NCBI RefSeq assembly: GCF_947495325.1
Contig: NZ_CANLYK010000002.1
Span: 806,001 to 870,000 of the forward strand
Direction of reading: 5' to 3'
Length of the DNA stretch: 64,000 bases
DNA from: an uncultured Allomuricauda sp.
Lineage (GTDB): Bacteria; Bacteroidota; Bacteroidia; Flavobacteriales; Flavobacteriaceae
Numbering within the stretch: position 1 is the first letter of the stretch; every line of letters begins with the position of its first letter. The notes beneath the pieces were generated by a model. That model was not told where the DNA came from. It saw only the letters and a program-made list of their open reading frames with translations, and did no database searches. Below, one piece after another: positions 52,303 through 62,116 of this stretch. The translations under genes were made by a program, and so were the position numbers.

Positions 52303-54042
52303 TTATATCCGTGCCTGATACGTAAACAAATTATAATACCTTCCTTCGGAAGCTATCAATTCTTCATGGGTGCCTTGTTCCGCAATTTTACCATTTTCAA
52401 TCACTAATATCTGATCCGCTTTTCGGATGGTACTCAAACGGTGCGCAATTACAAAAGTGGTTCTGCCCTTTGTCAGTTCGGCCAAACTTTTCTGAATCAG
52501 CGCTTCCGACTCGGTATCCAAACTGGAAGTAGCCTCGTCCAAAACCAGAACTTTTGGGTCTGCCAAAATAGCTCGGGCAATGGCAATACGCTGGCGTTGT
52601 CCGCCAGATAGTTTTACACCCCGTTCGCCAATGAGCGTATCCAGACCGTCATCAAACCGATCTGTAAATTCATTTACGTAAGCAGCCTTAACGGCTTCAA
52701 GCAATCGCTCTTCCGAAGCATTGGGTCTTGGAAACAATATGTTCTCACGAATGGTGCCTTCAAATAAAAAATCATCTTGTAATACCACGCCCAGATGCTG
52801 TCTAAAACTGTTCAAGTTGATTTGGGATAAATCTTGTCCATCAACAGTAATGGTTCCAGAATTTGGATTCAAAAAGCTAGCAGCCAACCCAGCAATGGTG
52901 GATTTTCCTGAGCCAGAACTTCCTACCAAAGCAATTACTTGTCCAGACTTTACCTTAAAGCTAATGTTATGCAATACTTCTTCATCTTCATCATAGGAAA
53001 AAGAAACATTGTCAAATGTAATGTCTCCATGAATGGAATCAAGTTGAATGGTACGGTCTTTTTCGTTCGCTTCGGAGGTTTCGTTCATTAATTCTTCCGT
53101 ACGATCTAAACCTGCCAAAGCTTCGGTCAGTTGACTACCAATATTGCTCATTTGAACAATTGGAGCCACCATTAGTGCTAAAAGAAAGGTGAACTCAAAA
53201 TATTCGCCAGTGGTAAGCTCTCCATTGATCATTTTATAGCCTCCATACCCCATCATTATCCCAGTGGTTGCCAGGCCCAAAAGAAAAGTGGAAGAACTGG
53301 TCATTATTGCAGTTGCGGTTAGGCTCTTCTTTACGTTTTTGAACAAACGGTCAACCCCGGTTTCAAATACTTTCCCTTCTTGCGCTTCAGCATTGAATCC
53401 TTTTATTACCCGAATTCCGCTCAGTGTTTCCGTAAGACGACCTTTTACCTCTGCATTGATTTTTCCGCGTTCTCGGAAAACCGGCCGTATTACCTTAAAT
53501 GCTTTTAATGCAATTATGGCAAATACAATTAAAGGAATAAATGTCAAGAGCGTCATACTCGGGCTTATTCTCAGCAATAAAATCAAAGAAACAACAGCTG
53601 TTATAGTACCACCTACCAATTGAACCAGGCCTGTTCCTATTAAATTTCGAACTCCTTCCACATCGCTCATAATACGGGATACCAATGCGCCAGACTTAGT
53701 GTTGTCGAAAAAACGTATTGGTAATGATAAAACTTGTTTTTGTACCTGTGCCCGCAACTCTGATATCATGAACTGGGCTTGAATGCTCAAAACTTTGGTC
53801 AATAGAAATGACATAATCGCCTGTACCAAAAATGAAAATATGACCGCGGCCACTATGATTTTTAGAAAATCATAGTTCTTGTTGGGTACAATATCGTCTA
53901 GAAAATATCTTAGGGAAATTGGGGCAACAAAGCTTGCTGCCTTGCTAATTACTATGAGTAAAAGCCCAAGTAGAACCAGGTTTCTTCTTGGCCAAATAAT
54001 GGTTTTAAATGCTTTTAAAATGCTAACTTTTTTTTCCGCCAT
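52303..54042 (-). CDS. ABC exporter, fused membrane and ATPase domains (MsbA-like)
   Basis: A 579-aa half-transporter with six membrane helices in residues 1-320 and an ATPase domain from 335. All motifs are canonical: Walker A GSSGSGKST, Q-loop VVLQDD, signature LSGGQRQR, Walker B VLVLDEATSSLD, and H-loop VIAHRL. Probably a homodimeric lipid or drug flippase. It is a useful in-window standard against which the degenerate ABC protein at 8769-10436 stands out. Confidence 0.94.
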   Translation of the reverse strand: MAEKKVSILKAFKTIIWPRRNLVLLGLLLIVISKAASFVAPISLRYFLDDIVPNKNYDFLKIIVAAVIFSFLVQAIMSFLLTKVLSIQAQFMISELRAQVQKQVLSLPIRFFDNTKSGALVSRIMSDVEGVRNLIGTGLVQLVGGTITAVVSLILLLRISPSMTLLTFIPLIVFAIIALKAFKVIRPVFRERGKINAEVKGRLTETLSGIRVIKGFNAEAQEGKVFETGVDRLFKNVKKSLTATAIMTSSSTFLLGLATTGIMMGYGGYKMINGELTTGEYFEFTFLLALMVAPIVQMSNIGSQLTEALAGLDRTEELMNETSEANEKDRTIQLDSIHGDITFDNVSFSYDEDEEVLHNISFKVKSGQVIALVGSSGSGKSTIAGLAASFLNPNSGTITVDGQDLSQINLNSFRQHLGVVLQDDFLFEGTIRENILFPRPNASEERLLEAVKAAYVNEFTDRFDDGLDTLIGERGVKLSGGQRQRIAIARAILADPKVLVLDEATSSLDTESEALIQKSLAELTKGRTTFVIAHRLSTIRKADQILVIENGKIAEQGTHEELIASEGRYYNLFTYQARI

Positions 54043-54173
54043 GTTCAGTTCTTCAAAAGAGCGTGCAAGTTAGTCGAAATTATACGGACACAAAATGGTA
54101 AAAGGCCCCATCAATTTTTATAAAAAAGAATGCCTAACATATGGTATATTTAAATGTTGGATGATTTAATAGA

Positions 54174-55220
54174 ATGAGTAGGAAAGCACTTTTTTATTTT
54201 TTGGTTCTGGTTGCTTCGTTCAGCTTTGGTCAACAGCAATATCTTGATTTAAAAGCGATAGCAACGGATAGTGCTGGAATTTTTACACCACCAGAATTGG
54301 AAGGATTAAAGGTGAAGCTGACTAATTTTGAAACAGAGACTACCAATCAACTGGTTGTACTTACCATAAAGGATTTGGGTTATGAAACCATTGAAGAGTA
54401 TGCTAATGGAACGTTTAATCAAAACAAATTAGGACAAAAAAACAAAGACAACGGCATACTCATACTTTTTGCAAAAAATAATCGAGAAGTGCGTATTGAG
54501 GTGGGTTATGGCCTTGAACCATACATTACGGATGCTGTAGCTTCCCGTATTATCAGGAATACCATGATTCCTGAATTTAAAGAAGAGAATTATGTCATTG
54601 GTCTTAATAGGGCAACGGATCAGATTATCGATTTCCTAAACAACCCCGAAGCGCTTGAGGAATTTAAAAAAGAGATAGAGGAAGAGGGAGATATGGGCTT
54701 TGGAATCAAGCTCTTCTTTATTCTGTTTCTATCCATTTTTGTAGCCGCGGGCGGATTTATTTTTTATAAATCCTATCGAAATATCATTGAAGTTTTTCGA
54801 GGAATGATGATAGGAAAACTCAGTGTTGTTCAAGGGTTGTTCATGGCTATCTTTGGATTGATCCCTGTATTTTTTTCACTCGTTTTTGTGTTAATGCCCC
54901 TATTTTTTATGGTGACGCTCTTTGATTTTGAAATAGTTGAGGATTACGATTATTTATTCGAAAATAACACGTGGGTTTTTATTGTCATGGGTAGCTTCCT
55001 TGGGCTTACCATACTCTTGGCAGTACTAAAAATCCTGATAAAAGGAAAAGAAGAGTTTAAACTCTCGTTCCTTAAAAGTGACAAGACATACATAAGTAAA
55101 ACCTTTTCATCATCTGGCAGCCATTCCTTTGGTTCAAGTTCATCTTCGGGAGGAAGCTCAAGTAGCTTTTCCGGTGGAGGAGGTAGTTCAGGCGGTGGCG
55201 GTGCAAGTGGAAGTTGGTAA
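54174..55220 (+). CDS. TPM-domain (YgcG-like) membrane protein
   Basis: A 348-aa protein with signal peptide (cleavage at FSFGQ), an exported TPM domain (about 25-155: LKVKLTNFETETTNQLVVLT, DNGILILFAKNNREVRIEVGYGLE), three membrane helices (about 178-198, 215-250, 268-290) and a C-terminal Ser/Gly tract (about 318-348) ending in Trp. TPM proteins have been linked to photosystem II repair in plants and envelope processes in bacteria, but the role here is unknown. Confidence 0.85.
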   Translation: MSRKALFYFLVLVASFSFGQQQYLDLKAIATDSAGIFTPPELEGLKVKLTNFETETTNQLVVLTIKDLGYETIEEYANGTFNQNKLGQKNKDNGILILFAKNNREVRIEVGYGLEPYITDAVASRIIRNTMIPEFKEENYVIGLNRATDQIIDFLNNPEALEEFKKEIEEEGDMGFGIKLFFILFLSIFVAAGGFIFYKSYRNIIEVFRGMMIGKLSVVQGLFMAIFGLIPVFFSLVFVLMPLFFMVTLFDFEIVEDYDYLFENNTWVFIVMGSFLGLTILLAVLKILIKGKEEFKLSFLKSDKTYISKTFSSSGSHSFGSSSSSGGSSSSFSGGGGSSGGGGASGSW

Positions 55221-55262
55221 TTGGAAAAGAATTCGTGTATTTTCACCCAATAAAGCAAAACT

Positions 55263-55472
55263 ATGGATACAAAGGACAGTAATGGAAACCTACTTGAAGA
55301 TGGAGATAATGTTCATGTCACCAAGGATTTAAAGATTAAAGGAATGTCCAAGACCTTAAAAAGAGGTAATGTTATCAAGAATATTCGCTTGACAGGAAGT
55401 CCTCAAGAAGTTGAATGTAGGGTTGGGAAAGCCCAAATCGTTCTGAAAACACAATTTTTGAAAAAAGCGTAA
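55263..55472 (+). CDS. PhnA-domain protein without zinc ribbon
   Basis: A 69-aa protein matching the C-terminal PhnA/YjdM domain: DSNGNLLEDGDNVHVTKDLK, then SKTLKRGNVIKNIRL and KAQIVLKTQFLKK. The N-terminal zinc ribbon of full-length YjdM is absent. Despite the PhnA name, YjdM-type proteins have no proven role in phosphonate use. It lies between the TPM gene and the acylase gene. Confidence 0.82.
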   Translation: MDTKDSNGNLLEDGDNVHVTKDLKIKGMSKTLKRGNVIKNIRLTGSPQEVECRVGKAQIVLKTQFLKKA

Positions 55473-55482
55473 AGAATTTTTA

Positions 55483-57645
55483 ATGAGAATAGTAGCGGGA
55501 TTATTTTTTTTGATAGCGGTTTCATGTGCGCAAAAACCGCAAACCGAAATTGAAGAATGGCAAGCACAAGCGGAAAACATCACAATTATACGGGACGATT
55601 TTGGTGTGCCCCATATCTATGGAAAAACTGATGCTGACGCTGTTTTTGGACTACTATATGCGCAATGTGAAGATGATTTTAATCGTGTTGAGCAAAATTA
55701 TATCTGGGCTACAGGACGCTTAGCTGAGGTAGAAGGTGAAGATGCCCTGTACAGTGATTTGCGCGCCAAACTTTTCATGACCGAAGAAAAAGCGAAGGCC
55801 AATTACGAAAAAAGCCCGGAATGGTTGAAAGTATTATGTGATGCCTTTGCTGATGGGATTAATTATTACCTACATACCCACCCAGAAGTTAAGCCTAAAC
55901 TCTTAACCCGATTTGAGCCATGGATGCCCATGTATTTTAGTGAAGGAAGTATTGGGGGTGATATTGAGCGAATTTCGGTTAGAAGATTAAAAGCATTTTA
56001 TGAAAGTGGAATGCAGCTTCCCGAAATGGAAAATCTACTACTAAAAAAGAAAAAGGAAATGGCTGAGCCCCAAGGTTCAAATGGAATAGCTATTTCTGGA
56101 AAATTGACCCAATCTGGCAATGCCATGCTATTGATAAACCCGCATACTTCTTTTTATTTTAGAGGGGAGGTACATATGGTAAGCGAACAAGGTCTCAATG
56201 CCTACGGCGCGGTAACATGGGGGCAGTTTTTTGTATATCAAGGCTTCAATGAAGAAACGGGATGGATGCATACATCAACCTACACCGATGTGATGGATGA
56301 GTTCAAGGAAACCATTGTTGAAAATGATAAGAATTTGTTTTATCAATATGGGGAGGAACTACGACCTGTTGAAACATCAAAAGTGATTTTAAAATATAAA
56401 GATGGTGATATGGTGAAGGAAAAAACCTTTCCTACATATCACACGCATCACGGACCAATCACCCATGCGGTTGATGGTCAATGGACGGCTTCGGCAATGA
56501 TGTGGGAGCCCGTAAAAGCTTTGGAGCAATCGTTTATCAGGACAAAACAAGATGGGTATAAGGGCTTTCGCGAGATGATGGATATTAGAACCAACTCCTC
56601 AAACAACACGGTTTACGCCGATGCGGAGGGTAACATTGCCTATTTTCATGGAAATTTCGTTCCCAAACGCGATACCATTTTCAATTATACACTACCCGTG
56701 GATGGAAGCAATCCCAAAACGGATTGGCAGGGATTACATTCAGTGGATGAAAATATTTTGGTTTTAAACCCTGACAATGGTTGGATTCAGAATTGTAATT
56801 CCACCCCATATACATCAGCATTGGAGTATAGTCCCAAACGTGGAGATTACCCAAAATACATGTCGAGAGATCAGGAGAATTTTCGCGGAGTCCATGCGAT
56901 TGAATTGTTAACGGATAGAAGCAGCTATACTTTGGATAGCTTGATCGTTTTGGCACATGATTCGTATCTGCCTGCTTTTAAGGCGTTGATTCCGGGCTTG
57001 ATTAAGGCATATGATGAAAATCCAATATCCGAATTGAAAGAACCCATAGAAGTTTTTCGGAATTGGAATTTCAGAACCTCAAAAGAATCTGTGGCAATGA
57101 CCTTGGCGCATTTTTATGGAACGGAATGTTATAGGCAGGCAAGTAGGCCAGAAGGATTATATGCCATGCAATTAATGGAATATTGGGGCAGTGTATCTTC
57201 AGATTCTGAAAAATTAGCCTTATTTCAGGAAACAGTATATCGATTGAAGCAGGATTTTGGTACTTGGCAGATTCCTTGGGGCGAAGTAAATCGATATCAA
57301 CGGTTGAATGGTAATATCCGACAACCCTTCGATGATTCCAAGCCAAGTATTCCCATTGGTTTTGCAAGCGGCAGATGGGGTGCTTTGGCTGCTTATGGTG
57401 CGAGATACGATAATGACACTAAAAAGATTTATGGTACCCGAGGCAATAGCTTTGTTGCTGCAGTGGAATTTGGAGAAAAAGTAAAGGCGAAAACAATTTT
57501 AGCCGGAGGCCAAAGTGGAAATCCCAGTTCGTCCCATTTTGATGATCAAATCGAAATGTATGCCAATGTAAAATGGAAAGATGCTGCCTATTATAAAGAA
57601 GATGTGCTAAAAAGAGCAGTTACAACTTATAAGCCAGGAGAATAG
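55483..57645 (+). CDS. Penicillin-acylase-family Ntn hydrolase, lipoprotein-like
   Basis: A 720-aa exported precursor. The signal peptide has a lipobox-like AVSC (Cys16). After an alpha-chain region (ITIIRDDFGVPHIYGKTDADA) the autoprocessing site is QGSNGIAIS, with Ser199 the predicted N-terminal nucleophile of the beta chain. Further NPHTSFYFRGEVH and the C-terminal GGQSGNPSSSHFDDQ are typical. Family members hydrolyse amides such as beta-lactams, N-acyl amino acids or acyl-homoserine lactones; the substrate here is open. Confidence 0.9.
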   Translation: MRIVAGLFFLIAVSCAQKPQTEIEEWQAQAENITIIRDDFGVPHIYGKTDADAVFGLLYAQCEDDFNRVEQNYIWATGRLAEVEGEDALYSDLRAKLFMTEEKAKANYEKSPEWLKVLCDAFADGINYYLHTHPEVKPKLLTRFEPWMPMYFSEGSIGGDIERISVRRLKAFYESGMQLPEMENLLLKKKKEMAEPQGSNGIAISGKLTQSGNAMLLINPHTSFYFRGEVHMVSEQGLNAYGAVTWGQFFVYQGFNEETGWMHTSTYTDVMDEFKETIVENDKNLFYQYGEELRPVETSKVILKYKDGDMVKEKTFPTYHTHHGPITHAVDGQWTASAMMWEPVKALEQSFIRTKQDGYKGFREMMDIRTNSSNNTVYADAEGNIAYFHGNFVPKRDTIFNYTLPVDGSNPKTDWQGLHSVDENILVLNPDNGWIQNCNSTPYTSALEYSPKRGDYPKYMSRDQENFRGVHAIELLTDRSSYTLDSLIVLAHDSYLPAFKALIPGLIKAYDENPISELKEPIEVFRNWNFRTSKESVAMTLAHFYGTECYRQASRPEGLYAMQLMEYWGSVSSDSEKLALFQETVYRLKQDFGTWQIPWGEVNRYQRLNGNIRQPFDDSKPSIPIGFASGRWGALAAYGARYDNDTKKIYGTRGNSFVAAVEFGEKVKAKTILAGGQSGNPSSSHFDDQIEMYANVKWKDAAYYKEDVLKRAVTTYKPGE

Positions 57646-58290
57646 TTATTCCTCTTCCTCTTTTATTACGATCAGACTCGCTTTTGATCCAGTAGAAAGA
57701 TTCCAGCGGTTGTTGTGGATAATTTCACCCTTTTCATCAGCAATTACCACTTGAGCTGTATTTGGCCCAGAAGAACCTTGGTTTAAAGCTTCAAAATCTA
57801 GTCGGTTAAAACCTTTTATCAGGTCAATGTTTACACCCTTAAAAGTGCCAGCAAGTAGAAGGTTAGCTTCAATAACTTCACCATTAAGGTAGATTTTTAC
57901 ACGATCTCCATCCACATATTCATGATCACGACAAACAACCCCAACAAATTTTGCCGTAGTTTTTACATCACCTAAATACTGATCTCCAAAATGTTCTTTG
58001 GAACCCTTTTTTTCCTTTTCACCTACCTTGGGATCAATAACCATATTATGTCCTGCCTGCAATAATTCCCTATCCGGCAACATTTTTATGCCTGGCTTTT
58101 CATCTTTTGAAGTTAGATTTTCACTAAGTACTGAGGGCATGCGAAGGGCAGTTCCTTGTGTGCTCGGTGTTATATCCAAATTATTGTTACTCCCAATTGT
58201 CAGTGGGCGGGTAGTAGGGATGTCTCCTTGGGCTTGTATTGCCGTTACTCCCAAAACAAAACATGAAAGAAAAAAAACAAACTTTTTCAT
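57646..58290 (-). CDS. Secreted protein of unknown function
   Basis: A 214-aa exported protein starting at ATG 58290 with signal peptide MKKFVFFLSCFVLGVTAIQAQ; the longer frame to 58344 lies upstream of this complete signal. The mature part has a Ser/Thr/Pro-rich start, then a beta-rich C-terminal domain (about 110-214: YVDGDRVKIYLNGEVIEANL, FNRLDFEALNQGSSGPNTAQ). It is conserved-looking but unnamed. A dyad sits just upstream of the start codon. Confidence 0.65.
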   Translation of the reverse strand: MKKFVFFLSCFVLGVTAIQAQGDIPTTRPLTIGSNNNLDITPSTQGTALRMPSVLSENLTSKDEKPGIKMLPDRELLQAGHNMVIDPKVGEKEKKGSKEHFGDQYLGDVKTTAKFVGVVCRDHEYVDGDRVKIYLNGEVIEANLLLAGTFKGVNIDLIKGFNRLDFEALNQGSSGPNTAQVVIADEKGEIIHNNRWNLSTGSKASLIVIKEEEE

Positions 58291-58297
58291 AACAACT

Positions 58298-58314
58298 TGG
58301 TCGACAGTTGACCA
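58298..58314 (-). promoter_or_regulatory. Dyad next to the start of the secreted-protein gene
   Basis: TGGTC (58298-58302) and GACCA (58310-58314) form a perfect 5-bp inverted repeat around a 7-base spacer, only 8 bases upstream of ATG 58290. A -7 box TAACTTTG is at 58359-58352 on the minus strand. The dyad would lie in the untranslated leader, where a repressor or an RNA hairpin could limit translation. Low evidence. Confidence 0.3.
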
Positions 58315-58375
58315 TAAAGTTAACAAATACCTTGCCATCTTCATGATAAAGCAAAGTTAAATCGACCAGATGCAA

Positions 58376-59506
58376 TTATTTGACTTTCTTTCTTTTCAAC
58401 CCAAATAAAGGATGTAAAAATGGTATTCTTAAAATTAGTAAATCATAAATGAGCCAACTCAGTCCAAAAGTACCTACCACTAAAATGACACCTTTGGGAA
58501 GCAGCCCCCAATCCAAGTCAATCAAATAATAGGCTATGGCAACTGTAATGGTTTGGTGCAATATGTAAAAGGGGTAAACGGCTCTATTGGCGTAAGCCAG
58601 TTTTTTACTGGGCTTATTGAGGTATTGGGCTGCGTAGGCAAATAGCACCAGGATCCAGGACCAAATATTCACCACTTTAAGCATTGCTTCGGTAAAGTGA
58701 ACAACATAACCATCTTCAAAGAAGAGCCATATGATAACCTGACTTGAGAAAGCAATGATCCCTATGAACAAAGCTTTGGTTTTTATGCTTTTCAAGCATT
58801 CCCAAAAAGCATCTTTGGTTGCTATCAACAAAAAACCAAAGAAGAACAGAACAATACTAAAACTTATATTGAACCAATCATCAATCAATGCATGGGTAAT
58901 GTCGAAAAAAGGTTCTACACAGGCTTCAAGTACATATAAAGGGATAACAAAAATGTAAGGTCCATAAGGTTTTTGAATCTGTCGTTTGATCCATTGCACA
59001 AATTTTGTTTCATTTCTCCGTAAGTACACAAGAACGGGAGAGAGCACCAATGAAAACAGAAAAAGATAAGGTAAAAACCAGAGGTGGTGCCAGCTTATAT
59101 TTCCTTCGGGATAAATACCTTCAAAAGCAACCGTGGTAAAATATTTCCAATAGGGTCCAGAAAATTGACCATTGGCCAGCCTTTCAAAATACACTTGTGG
59201 AGGAACAATAAGCAACATCCCTACACCAAGTGGAATACCCAATCTTAAAAAGCGCTCTAGGTTAAATTTCCAAAGACTTCTTTTTCCCAAGGCATAATAC
59301 GTGCCCATTCCTGAAATAACAAATAGGATGGGCAAGCGCCATTGGTTTAGAAATATCATAGGCCAACGTAGCCAATCATAGGTTACATTGTTTTTAACAT
59401 GCCACCCCCAGGGTACAAAAAACATACCTACATGATAAAAAATAAGCAACCCAAAAACGATTACTCGCAACCAATCCAAGTCGTAACGGCGAATCTTTGT
59501 CTCCAT
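58376..59506 (-). CDS. Acyltransferase-3 family membrane protein
   Basis: A 376-aa protein with about ten membrane helices. RRYDLDWLRVIVFGLLIFYHVGMFF at the N-terminus contains the catalytic-type His of acyltransferase 3, and FLNQWRLPILFVISGMGTYYALGKRS is a family hallmark. Closest in feel to OpgC/succinyl-transferase-like branches. It probably O-acylates a surface glycan or lipid. ATG 59506 is preferred to the in-frame longer start at 59539. Confidence 0.85.
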   Translation of the reverse strand: METKIRRYDLDWLRVIVFGLLIFYHVGMFFVPWGWHVKNNVTYDWLRWPMIFLNQWRLPILFVISGMGTYYALGKRSLWKFNLERFLRLGIPLGVGMLLIVPPQVYFERLANGQFSGPYWKYFTTVAFEGIYPEGNISWHHLWFLPYLFLFSLVLSPVLVYLRRNETKFVQWIKRQIQKPYGPYIFVIPLYVLEACVEPFFDITHALIDDWFNISFSIVLFFFGFLLIATKDAFWECLKSIKTKALFIGIIAFSSQVIIWLFFEDGYVVHFTEAMLKVVNIWSWILVLFAYAAQYLNKPSKKLAYANRAVYPFYILHQTITVAIAYYLIDLDWGLLPKGVILVVGTFGLSWLIYDLLILRIPFLHPLFGLKRKKVK

Positions 59507-59581
59507 AGTTAAAATTGTTTGGTCAAAGATGGCAAGCAAAGAAGAAGAATTGGAATTTAAGAGGAGCCGAAGTGTATTGAA

Positions 59582-60754
59582 TTACAATTCTGGAGAAACT
59601 TTGTTTTTTGAATACTGTGATGGAGAGGTGCCCGCATATTTTTTAAATGCATTGTAAAATGCTGATTTTGAGCTAAAACCGACCAAATTCCCAATAGCTT
59701 CAATCGTTAAATGGGCATACTCTGCCTTAATCAGTTTTTCTTGGGCCAACTTTACTCTTTTTTGATTGATATAGTCGTTGAAGTTGCTTCCGGTTTCGGT
59801 ATTGATCAGTTTGGAAACCAAATTGGGGTTTGTTTCAAGCTTTTTGGCAAGGTCGTTTAGAGTTGCTTCCGAAGATTCAAAGTACTTGTTATCATGGATG
59901 AAGCTTTCAATTTCAATAAAACTTAACCCGTTGGAGGTAAGTGTTTCATATTTGTCCGCAATCCAGGAATTTTCAAAAAATCGAGATTCTGAAATGATAA
60001 AAAAAGTTGTGATGAAGGTGATTACGGTTTGCAGAATGGCAATATAGTGATCCCCACTATCATCATCATGATTTAAGAAAATAAGAAATAGGAAAATCAG
60101 CAAAAAAACAAAAAGCGCAACCGTGTTTCTGGAAAAAGCATATTTGTCAACCTTTACTTTTTTTGATGCCAATCCCTTTTTGCGCCTCGACTTAAAAACT
60201 AATCTAGCCGAAAGAACAAGGTAGAGGACAAAACTGAAAAGAATCATCCACCTAAATTCATCTTTTATAATATGATAAGAAAAATTAAAGGAGTCTGGAA
60301 CAGGCATATACCCCAGATTATCGTAGTAAGCTCCTAAGTATGCGTTGAGTTTTACGGCTAAAGGCCCCTTGTAATAATTGATTTGCGATAGTCCATAAAC
60401 GAAAGGGAGCAAGAAATGTGGCCAGTGTTTTTTTAAGGTAATTGGCTTTCTTTCCAATAGGGCATAGGTAAAAAAATAAATTGTTGGGGCTATCAGTAGT
60501 ACAAACACTTCCGTAGAATCGTTAAAATGAAGCATGTGTTTAATAAGCCCTGTATAGCACAGGTATGTATCTAAAAAAACCAGTGACTGAAAAAACAAGG
60601 ACCAACCCAAAAAGGTTATTGCCGAGTTCTTTCTTGCCCTAGCGAAAATGACAAAACTTAAAAAAAAACCTTGAACTACGCCAAGGAGCATTAAATGAGA
60701 GGCAATGTCGTGCCTTATTGGAATTTGATCTAATATGGATTGAAGTTGTTCCAA
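59582..60754 (-). CDS. Membrane-anchored AraC-family transcriptional regulator
   Basis: A protein of about 390 aa with an N-terminal seven-helix membrane region and a C-terminal AraC DNA-binding domain in the last 100 residues (LNDLAKKLETNPNLVSKLIN, then GNLVGFSSKSAFYNAFKKYAGTSPSQY). The open frame continues to 60865, across the divergent gene's start, so it cannot all be coding. TTG 60754 is the likeliest start, with ATG 60694 as the alternative. It probably senses a membrane or small-molecule signal and controls the divergent PLP-enzyme gene. Confidence 0.75.
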   Translation of the reverse strand: MEQLQSILDQIPIRHDIASHLMLLGVVQGFFLSFVIFARARKNSAITFLGWSLFFQSLVFLDTYLCYTGLIKHMLHFNDSTEVFVLLIAPTIYFFTYALLERKPITLKKHWPHFLLPFVYGLSQINYYKGPLAVKLNAYLGAYYDNLGYMPVPDSFNFSYHIIKDEFRWMILFSFVLYLVLSARLVFKSRRKKGLASKKVKVDKYAFSRNTVALFVFLLIFLFLIFLNHDDDSGDHYIAILQTVITFITTFFIISESRFFENSWIADKYETLTSNGLSFIEIESFIHDNKYFESSEATLNDLAKKLETNPNLVSKLINTETGSNFNDYINQKRVKLAQEKLIKAEYAHLTIEAIGNLVGFSSKSAFYNAFKKYAGTSPSQYSKNKVSPEL

Positions 60755-60850
60755 TTCTGGTTTATATCGTAGATTTAACAAGGGACAGCTCAATTTAGGT
60801 TTCTTTTCAATGCTTTCAAAAGATACTTTTAACCAATGAATTGAAAAATT

Positions 60851-62113
60851 ATGAAAAAAAGACAATTTTTAAAACGCTTGGGGCAAGCGGTGGCGGTCAC
60901 GCCTTTTCTTTCTATGCCGGTAAGCGCGCAAAATGAAGATACAAACTTACCTTACCCTAAAAACAATGATGATGAATTTTGGAGAAGAATCCGAAAGGAC
61001 TACTCCCTTAAACCAGACTACATAAATCTTGAAAATGGATACTACAATTTTGTGCCTACCCCAATTATGAACAACCATCTTAAGCATATTAAGAATGTAA
61101 ACTATGAAGCTTCTTTTTATATGCGAACGGTGCAGTGGGACAACAAGAAAAAAGTAGCTGCAAGACTGGCAAATTTGGTTGGCTGCCAGTCTGAAGAATT
61201 GATTATTACTCGCAATACCACGGAATCTTTGGATATGATTATTGGAGGGTATCCTTGGGAAAAAGGTGATGAAGCCATATTCGCCATTCAGGATTATGGT
61301 TCAATGCGAGACCATTTTCATCAAATTAGTGAACGTTATGGGGTTGTTTGTAAAGAAGTTTCTGTACCGAACCACCCAAATTCGGATGATGAATTGGTTT
61401 CATTGTATGAATCGCAAATCACCTCAAACACCAGATTGATCATGGTCAGCCATATGATCAATATTACTGGACATATTCTTCCCATCCGTAAAATTTGCGA
61501 TATGGCACATAGCCATGGAGTTGAGGTTTTGGTAGATGGTGCACATTGTATAGGCCATTTTGAGGTCAACATTAGTGAATTGAATTGCGACTATTACGGT
61601 TCCAGTCTGCATAAGTGGTTAAGTGCTCCTTTGGGCACGGGCATGTTGTATGTTGCCAAGAAAAATATTGGAAAAATATGGCCGCTATTGGCGGATCATG
61701 TAACTGATGCTGATAAAATCCAACGATTGAACCATATCGGAACCCACCCAGTGCATTCAGATTTAGCCATAAATGATGCCATTGATTATCTTGAAATGAT
61801 TGGATTGAAACGAAAGGAAAATAGACTGCGATTCATTCAAAGGTGTTGGAGCAATCAATTGCGAAATGTTGAAAATGTAATTATCAACACCCCGGAGGCA
61901 GAAGAACGAAGTTGCGGAATAGCGAATGTTGGTCTCACCAATATGGGAGCCAAGGATTTGGCCAAGACCTTACTGGAAGAATTTCAGATATGGACTGTTG
62001 GAATTGAATATGCCAACGTGAATGGTTGTAGGATAACCCCCAACGTCTATACTACCATAGAAGAGCTTGATAAATTTGTAACGGTAATAAAAACATTGGC
62101 AAAGAGAGCATAA
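60851..62113 (+). CDS. Exported class-V aminotransferase-fold PLP enzyme (isopenicillin N epimerase-like)
   Basis: A 420-aa PLP enzyme whose N-terminus MKKRQFLKRLGQAVAVTPFL looks like a Tat signal (KRxFLK rather than twin Arg). The fold has RNTTESLDMIIGG, DGAHCIGHFEV (cofactor Asp and His), and GSSLHKWLSAPLGTGM with Schiff-base Lys255. Related enzymes act as epimerases, cysteine desulfurases or kynureninases. Cytosolic PLP enzymes are the rule, so export with bound cofactor by Tat would make sense. Confidence 0.82.
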   Translation: MKKRQFLKRLGQAVAVTPFLSMPVSAQNEDTNLPYPKNNDDEFWRRIRKDYSLKPDYINLENGYYNFVPTPIMNNHLKHIKNVNYEASFYMRTVQWDNKKKVAARLANLVGCQSEELIITRNTTESLDMIIGGYPWEKGDEAIFAIQDYGSMRDHFHQISERYGVVCKEVSVPNHPNSDDELVSLYESQITSNTRLIMVSHMINITGHILPIRKICDMAHSHGVEVLVDGAHCIGHFEVNISELNCDYYGSSLHKWLSAPLGTGMLYVAKKNIGKIWPLLADHVTDADKIQRLNHIGTHPVHSDLAINDAIDYLEMIGLKRKENRLRFIQRCWSNQLRNVENVIINTPEAEERSCGIANVGLTNMGAKDLAKTLLEEFQIWTVGIEYANVNGCRITPNVYTTIEELDKFVTVIKTLAKRA

Positions 62114-62116
62114 AGG

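Noticed and set aside
55263-55472. Alkylphosphonate-degradation role for the PhnA-like protein
   Set aside because: The name PhnA is historical. The protein lacks the zinc ribbon and the window has no phosphonate genes.
60755-60865. N-terminal extension of the membrane AraC regulator
   Set aside because: It would overlap the start of the divergent PLP-enzyme gene and lacks the hydrophobic pattern seen at the N-terminus of the family.
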